Assembly: GCA_007692435.1 (NCBI GenBank)
Contig: RECA01000111.1
Span: 1-41,349 of the forward strand
Source: Thioalkalivibrio sp.
GTDB lineage: Bacteria; Pseudomonadota; Gammaproteobacteria; Ectothiorhodospirales; Ectothiorhodospiraceae
Length of the DNA: 41,349 nt
Reading direction: 5' to 3'
Positions within the stretch are counted from its first letter, which is position 1; the number at the start of each line of letters is the position of its first letter. The position numbers and the translations under genes were made by a program. Shown piece after piece: positions 38,610 to 41,349 of this stretch. Under the pieces are notes generated by a model that was not told where the DNA came from, made no database searches, and saw nothing but the letters and a program-made list of their open reading frames with translations.

Positions 38610-39206
38610 TCAGCCAGCCTTGTTGCCGCGCAGGAGACTCATCCGCTGCATCACCTCGTCGCGGCGGATGCGCCAGTGATACATCGCGCCGGCGATGTGG
38701 ATCACGACCAGCGTGATCAATGCGTAGCCCACATACTGGTGCCAGAGAAACAGCGTCTCCGACAGCGCGTCGTTGCGGCCGATCAGGCCCGGCAGTTCGA
38801 GATGGAACAGGCTCACCGGGAAACCCCCGGAGGCGGTCGCCAGCCATCCGAGCACCGGCATCGCGACCAGCAGGACATAGAACAGTGTGTGCGCCACCTG
38901 GCTGGCGACGCGTTGCGGTGTCGGCAGTGGTGTCGCGTAGGCGGGCTTGCCAAAGGTGAGCCGGCTCAGGAGCCTCAGGACCATGAAGCCGAGGATCAGC
39001 ACCCCGAGGGTCTTGTGGGTGGTGTAGACCAGGTCGGTCCCGGCCGCGCCAAGCATGTCGCGCAGGCCGCTGAATTCGAAATACCCGATGGTGCCGCCGA
39101 AGGCGAAGGCCAGCAGCACGAGCACGGCGATCAGCCAGTGCAGCAGACGGTGCACCAGCGCATAGCGGGGCAGTCCGGGATGGTCGGCGGAGGTGGTGTC
39201 GCTCAT
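38610..39206 (-). CDS. Cytochrome b561
   Basis: 198-aa di-haem membrane cytochrome of the bacterial b561 (CybB) family, which passes electrons between quinones and superoxide or other carriers in the inner membrane. Four helices can be read, with histidines at haem positions: ALVHRLLHWLIAVLVLL, VYTTHKTLGVLILGFMVL, VAHTLFYVLLVAMPVLGW and LWHQYVGYALITLVVIHIAG. MYHWRIRRDEVMQRM closes the fold. The ATG at 39206 has AAGGGAG seven bases upstream; the longer track frames are shadow. It is convergent with opgH; the 168-bp gap shows no clear terminator. The neighbouring tRNA-Val is divergent from it. Confidence 0.92.
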   Translation of the reverse strand: MSDTTSADHPGLPRYALVHRLLHWLIAVLVLLAFAFGGTIGYFEFSGLRDMLGAAGTDLVYTTHKTLGVLILGFMVLRLLSRLTFGKPAYATPLPTPQRVASQVAHTLFYVLLVAMPVLGWLATASGGFPVSLFHLELPGLIGRNDALSETLFLWHQYVGYALITLVVIHIAGAMYHWRIRRDEVMQRMSLLRGNKAG

Positions 39207-39363
39207 GGTCGCTCCCTTTGTGTGGACATCCGGAGAAATCGGCCTGCGCCTTGGAGGGGCAGAACGGGAAACGGTTCCCGGGGTCCGGCCGCGGAGCCCG
39301 GGGCGCGTATGCCGCGGCCGCTCCGGGACCCAAGCATACCGCGTCCCAGCCCCCCGCAAATGC

Positions 39364-39392
39364 TTGACCGCAATCCCGCCGGCGCTTACTCT
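39364..39392 (+). promoter_or_regulatory. Promoter of tRNA-Val
   Basis: TTGACC, 17 bp, TACTCT. The predicted start lies about 7 bp before the mature tRNA. Good -35 match and ideal spacing. Confidence 0.75.
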
Positions 39393-39405
39393 TTGCCACC
39401 CGACC

Positions 39406-39480
39406 GGGCGGTTAGCTCAGCGGTAGAGCACTGCCTTCACACGGCAGGGGTCACTGGTTCGAACCCAGTACCGCCCACCA
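39406..39480 (+). tRNA. tRNA-Val (anticodon CAC)
   Basis: 75-nt cloverleaf: acceptor GGGCGGT/ACCGCCC, D arm GCTC...GAGC, anticodon stem CTGCC/GGCAG with loop TTCACAC giving CAC for codon GTG, T arm ACTGG-TTCGAAC-CCAGT, and an encoded ACCA end. It has its own promoter and terminator. The ORFs on the opposite strand reading YWVRTSDP are the usual tRNA antisense artefact. Confidence 0.96.
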
Positions 39481-39496
39481 GAAAAGACCTGGAAAC

Positions 39497-39529
39497 AGCG
39501 ACTCAGGACTCTGTCCGGGTCGCTTTTTT
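39497..39529 (+). terminator. Intrinsic terminator of tRNA-Val
   Basis: AGCGAC...GTCGCT with an inner GGAC-TCT-GTCC stem is followed by TTTTTTC, 16 bp after the tRNA. Confidence 0.85.
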
Positions 39530-39587
39530 CTTGCCCGGTCACTCCATGTGGGCGCGTGTGACCACTCTGTGACCAGTAACGGCGGGC

Positions 39588-39611
39588 AAAAAAGCGGGGA
39601 CACGCCCCGCT
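39588..39611 (-). terminator. Intrinsic terminator on the minus strand without a known gene
   Basis: On the minus strand AGCGGGG-CGTGT-CCCCGCT is followed by TTTTTT, a textbook terminator. No minus-strand gene lies to its right within the window, so it either ends an unrecognised transcript or is left over from a lost gene. Confidence 0.7.
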
Positions 39612-39679
39612 CGGTGATGCGCTGGGCATTTGCGGTGAGTTGTGTGGTCTACCTTTCACGGACGTGGATTCAGGTTGTC

Positions 39680-39710
39680 TTGACTCGTCTAAAGCTTCAC
39701 ACCCTAAGAT
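39680..39710 (+). promoter_or_regulatory. Possible promoter of the SDR gene
   Basis: TTGACT and TAAGAT are separated by 19 bp, longer than ideal. The local AT content is higher than in the surroundings. Transcription would begin just before the GCGATCGC inverted repeat. Confidence 0.35.
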
Positions 39711-39719
39711 CGAGTGGAT

Positions 39720-39760
39720 CGCGATCGCGGGAGATGTGGAACTGGAGTCCCGCGATCGCG
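39720..39760. repeat. 13-bp perfect inverted repeat with GCGATCGC in each arm
   Basis: CGCGATCGCGGGA (39720-39732) and TCCCGCGATCGCG (39748-39760) are perfectly complementary across a 15-bp spacer. Each arm itself contains the 8-bp palindrome GCGATCGC. It lies about 105 bp upstream of the SDR start and would form a strong leader hairpin, or bind a dimeric protein as DNA. Confidence 0.8.
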
Positions 39761-39863
39761 GCTACCGTCGGCGGGGCATGAGTTCACGCTGCTCGCCACG
39801 CTGGCTTGCCGTGGCCCGCCCCCCGCCGGCGACAAATCACGAATCCATTGAGAGGTAGGGAAT

Positions 39864-40634
39864 ATGGCGCGTTTGAAAGGCAAGGTAGCGATCGTGACCG
39901 GGGGGGCAATGGGAATCGGTGCCGCCATTTGCGCGATGCTGGCCCGCGAAGGGGCTGCGGTTGCGGTGACCGATCTGCAGGACGAAGACGGTGCGGGCGT
40001 GGTGGATCGAATCAAGACCGCCGGCGGCACGGCTCGCTATTGGCATCTCGATGTCGCTGAGGAGCAGGAGGTGCGACGGGTCTTCGACGAGATCGCCGAT
40101 GAATTCGGCAAGCTCGACGTCGTGGTCAACAATGCCGGCATCTCGGGGGTCAACAAACCCACTGACGAGATCACGGTGGAGGAATGGGAGCAGGTCATCG
40201 CCGTCAATGTTCGCGGCGTCTTTCTGTGTACAAAGCATGGGATCAAACACCTGCGCAACGCCGGCGGCGGGAGCATCGTCAATCTGTCCTCGATCTACGG
40301 TATCGTTGGCGCGCCGGATCTGCCGCCCTATCACGCGTCGAAGGGCGCGGTGCGGCTGATGACGAAGACCGATGCCCTGCTCTATGCCAAGGAGGGGATC
40401 CGCGTGAACTCGGTGCACCCGGGGTATATCTGGACGCCGCTGGTCGAGGCTCTGGGGCGGGAGTCACCCCAAGGCGTCGAGGCGTTCCGCCGTGAGCTCG
40501 ACGAGAAGCACCCTATCGGCCACGTTGGCGAGCCGGACGACATCGCTGCCGGCGTTGTCTACCTCGCCTCTGACGAGGCGAAGTTCGTAACCGGCAGCGA
40601 ACTGGTGATCGATGGCGGCTACACGGCCCGCTAA
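39864..40634 (+). CDS. SDR family NAD(P)-dependent oxidoreductase
   Basis: 256-aa classical short-chain dehydrogenase/reductase. The cofactor motif is IVTGGAMGIGAA (TGxxxGxG). VTDLQDE provides the acidic residue after strand 2 that favours NAD+. VVNNAGISG is the NNAG motif. The catalytic triad is Ser in NLSSIYG (about 143), Tyr156 and Lys160 in PPYHASKGAV. VNSVHPGYIWTPLVEAL and the C-terminal FVTGSELVIDGGYTAR complete the fold. Relatives include cyclopentanol and other secondary-alcohol dehydrogenases; the substrate is unknown. AGGTAGGGA lies close to the ATG. It is alone between two long non-coding stretches, and the next gene has its own sigma-54-type promoter. Confidence 0.92.
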   Translation: MARLKGKVAIVTGGAMGIGAAICAMLAREGAAVAVTDLQDEDGAGVVDRIKTAGGTARYWHLDVAEEQEVRRVFDEIADEFGKLDVVVNNAGISGVNKPTDEITVEEWEQVIAVNVRGVFLCTKHGIKHLRNAGGGSIVNLSSIYGIVGAPDLPPYHASKGAVRLMTKTDALLYAKEGIRVNSVHPGYIWTPLVEALGRESPQGVEAFRRELDEKHPIGHVGEPDDIAAGVVYLASDEAKFVTGSELVIDGGYTAR

Positions 40635-40834
40635 TACGCCCGAACGCAGGACTGTCCACGCCGGCTTGGATGTGGGCATCGGTGAGCGCGTTCCGGAGCA
40701 GACCCCGGGCCAGGTCCATCTTTGTGTTCCCCCTCTCGGGGCACGAGGGGATCGATTCGAGAGCGATCATCCCTGAACGCTAGCTTACGGCAAACACGCG
40801 GCGCGCCCTCAATACGCAGCGCCACCTCGAGCGA

Positions 40835-40873
40835 CAGTGTCGTTCTGACACTGCCAGGGTGACTCAGTGTGTC
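40835..40873. promoter_or_regulatory. Dyad array resembling an enhancer-binding-protein site
   Basis: CAGTGTC-GTTCT-GACACTG (40835-40853) is a perfect 7-5-7 inverted repeat. A third half-site CAGTGTGTC follows at 40865-40873. The dyad centre is about 140 bp upstream of the GC element of the sigma-54 promoter, a usual distance for activator sites of NtrC-type proteins. The activator is not identified. Confidence 0.55.
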
Positions 40874-40972
40874 GCGGTTATACGTTCGCTCCGCCACCCG
40901 GTTGCCCCGGATAGGTCGCGAATTGGCGCGTAAGTGGTTGTCATAGCGAGAACCTTTTATCCGGCCATGCAT

Positions 40973-40989
40973 CTGGCACGTCGTATGCA
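40973..40989 (+). promoter_or_regulatory. Sigma-54 (RpoN) promoter
   Basis: CTGGCACGTCGTATGCA matches the consensus YTGGCACGrNNNTTGCW at all but two positions, with the essential GG and GC exactly placed. Transcription would start near 41000, giving a leader of about 30 nt with AGGAG seven bases before the ATG at 41031. Confidence 0.75.
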
Positions 40990-41030
40990 GGGTGGACGTA
41001 ACAATTCCACCAAGTGAACAGGAGTCACTG

Positions 41031-41349
41031 ATGATACGACGCAAAAGCGCCCTGGCTCTGGCCATCGCGTCTTTGGTAGCCTTGGGAGGCTCTGCCGCCG
41101 CTCAAGGCTTCGACGATGATGCCGCTGATGCATCGCCCGAGGCCGGCATGGATACGCAGCCCCCGGAGCGGGGCATGGATATGCCACCGCACGAGGGTGA
41201 AATGGGCACGCCGCCAGCGGGCGACATGGGTGCGCCACCTCCGGGTGACATGGGCACGCCGCCAGCGGGCGACATGGGTGCGCCACCTCCGGGTGACATG
41301 GGTGCGCCACCTCCGGGTGACATGGGTGCGCCACCTCCGGGTGACATGG
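41031..41349 (+). CDS. Exported octapeptide-repeat protein, 3' part outside the window
   Basis: An open frame of 106 codons that continues past the window edge, so it is missing from the ORF track. The start ATG has AGGAG seven bases upstream. Residues 1-24 are a signal peptide (KSALALAIASLVALGGSAAA), probably cut before Gln25. An acidic stretch (GFDDDAADASPEAGMD) follows, then degenerate units (GMDTQPPER, GMDMPPHEGE) and, from residue 58, regular octapeptides MGTPPAGD / MGAPPPGD, six copies before the edge. The mature part is rich in Met, Gly, Pro and Asp, unstructured-looking, with one acidic residue per repeat. The role is unknown; a surface, matrix, metal- or mineral-binding function is conceivable. 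Codons such as ATA, CGA, TTG, GTA and GGA in the first 20 positions differ from the GC-ending habit of the neighbours. It is probably controlled by sigma-54. Confidence 0.75.
   Translation, partial: MIRRKSALALAIASLVALGGSAAAQGFDDDAADASPEAGMDTQPPERGMDMPPHEGEMGTPPAGDMGAPPPGDMGTPPAGDMGAPPPGDMGAPPPGDMGAPPPGDM
41202..41349 (+). repeat. 24-bp tandem repeat array (octapeptide coding)
   Basis: Units of the form ATGGGTGCGCCACCTCCGGG+TGAC and the variant ATGGGCACGCCGCCAGCGGG+CGAC follow without spacers in the order B-A-B-A-A-A (A = MGAPPPGD, B = MGTPPAGD), and the array runs off the window. Copies of each type are identical at the DNA level, which suggests recent duplication. The period is a multiple of three, so all frames stay open. 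Confidence 0.9.

Larger units (their letters stand above)
39481..39863. other. Intergenic region tRNA-Val to SDR
   Basis: 383 bp without a gene. In order it holds the tRNA terminator, a direct repeat TGTGACCA-CTC-TGTGACCA (39557-39575, one helical turn apart), the orphan minus-strand terminator, a promoter-like pair, and the GCGATCGC inverted repeat. The tract 39620-39720 is noticeably less GC-rich than the neighbours. Confidence 0.6.
40635..41030. other. Regulatory intergenic region before the repeat-protein gene
   Basis: 396 bp without a supported gene. It contains the dyad array, the sigma-54 promoter and the SD. The part 40640-40780 has a minus-strand frame (MDLARGLLRNALTDAHIQAG) that runs into the antisense side of the SDR gene; I do not recognise it and do not call it. 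GC content falls towards the promoter. Confidence 0.6.

Noticed and set aside
39406-39480. Proven attachment site in tRNA-Val
   Set aside because: No second copy of the tRNA 3' end and no integrase gene are visible, so it is kept only as a hypothesis in the findings.
39417-39659. 80-aa minus-strand ORF over tRNA-Val
   Set aside because: The C-terminal YWVRTSDPCRVKAVLYR is the standard antisense translation of a tRNA gene.
40640-40780. Minus-strand small protein MDLARGLLRNALTDAH...
   Set aside because: The frame runs into the antisense side of the SDR gene, and I know no similar protein.
40957-41347. Antisense repeat ORFs (HPCHPEVA and MSPGGGAP repeats)
   Set aside because: A 24-bp period keeps all frames open, so these are by-products of the plus-strand array. 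The plus-strand frame has the SD, signal peptide and promoter.

Overview
The window is high-GC DNA (my impression is well above 60%; I did not count it) with tightly packed genes. It looks like a chromosomal segment of a gammaproteobacterium. The gene content fits this: gltBD, an iron-type sodB, OpgGH osmoregulated glucan synthesis, ppk/ppx, argD-argF and cytochrome b561. The style recalls the Ectothiorhodospiraceae/Chromatiales group, but that placement is inference. Most of the window is ordinary core metabolism. The less ordinary DNA lies at 10-13.3 kb (relics and repeats) and after the tRNA-Val at 39.4 kb.

Layout. 0-10 kb: a REP-like inverted repeat, a CPBP intramembrane protease (-), the two glutamate synthase subunits gltB-gltD (+), and convergent to them a large Pat-type acyl-CoA-synthetase/GNAT protein (-). 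Its candidate promoter is followed by a tandem 4 x 14 bp leader repeat. 10.5-12.4 kb: a translationally coupled pair (-), a di-iron fatty acid hydroxylase followed by a TVP38/DedA-type membrane protein fused to a rhodanese domain. 12.4-13.3 kb: gene relics (the C-terminal end of a MetZ/MetB-type enzyme and a possible IS3 transposase scrap) and tRNA-Ala(CGC). 13.3-20.3 kb: a glycogen/alpha-glucan cluster, glgB (-) divergent from overlapping glgC, GH57 and malQ (+), closed by a small PLDc_N-type membrane protein. 20.4-27.2 kb: a Sel1-repeat lipo- or periplasmic protein, an unknown anchored protein, an EgtC-like amidotransferase, and a polyphosphate/phosphohistidine group sixA-ppx (+) convergent with ppk (-). 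27.3-30.1 kb: argD-argF (overlapping, -) behind sodB (-). 30.4-33.8 kb: an SLC13/DASS transporter followed by two coupled membrane proteins of unknown function. 33.8-38.4 kb: a secreted amidohydrolase divergent from opgG-opgH. 38.6-39.5 kb: cytochrome b561 and tRNA-Val(CAC) with clear promoter and terminator.

The last 1.8 kb differs in texture. It holds an orphan minus-strand terminator, a 13-bp perfect inverted repeat containing GCGATCGC, an SDR oxidoreductase, and then a long leader with a near-consensus sigma-54 promoter (CTGGCACGTCGTATGCA) and a perfect 7-5-7 dyad about 140 bp upstream that looks like an enhancer-binding-protein site. This promoter faces a gene that runs off the window. 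It encodes a signal peptide and then tandem octapeptides of the MGAPPPGD / MGTPPAGD type. It is absent from the ORF track because it has no stop in the window. This predicted sigma-54-controlled exported repeat protein is the best candidate here for something undescribed.

How the genes work together: gltBD supplies glutamate, used by argD/argF in arginine synthesis. GlgC/GlgB with the GH57 enzyme and MalQ build and remodel storage glucan (glgA and glgP are not in the window). Ppk/Ppx/SixA handle phosphate storage and phosphohistidine removal. OpgG/OpgH make periplasmic glucans. All functional statements come from reading motifs; no database search was run.
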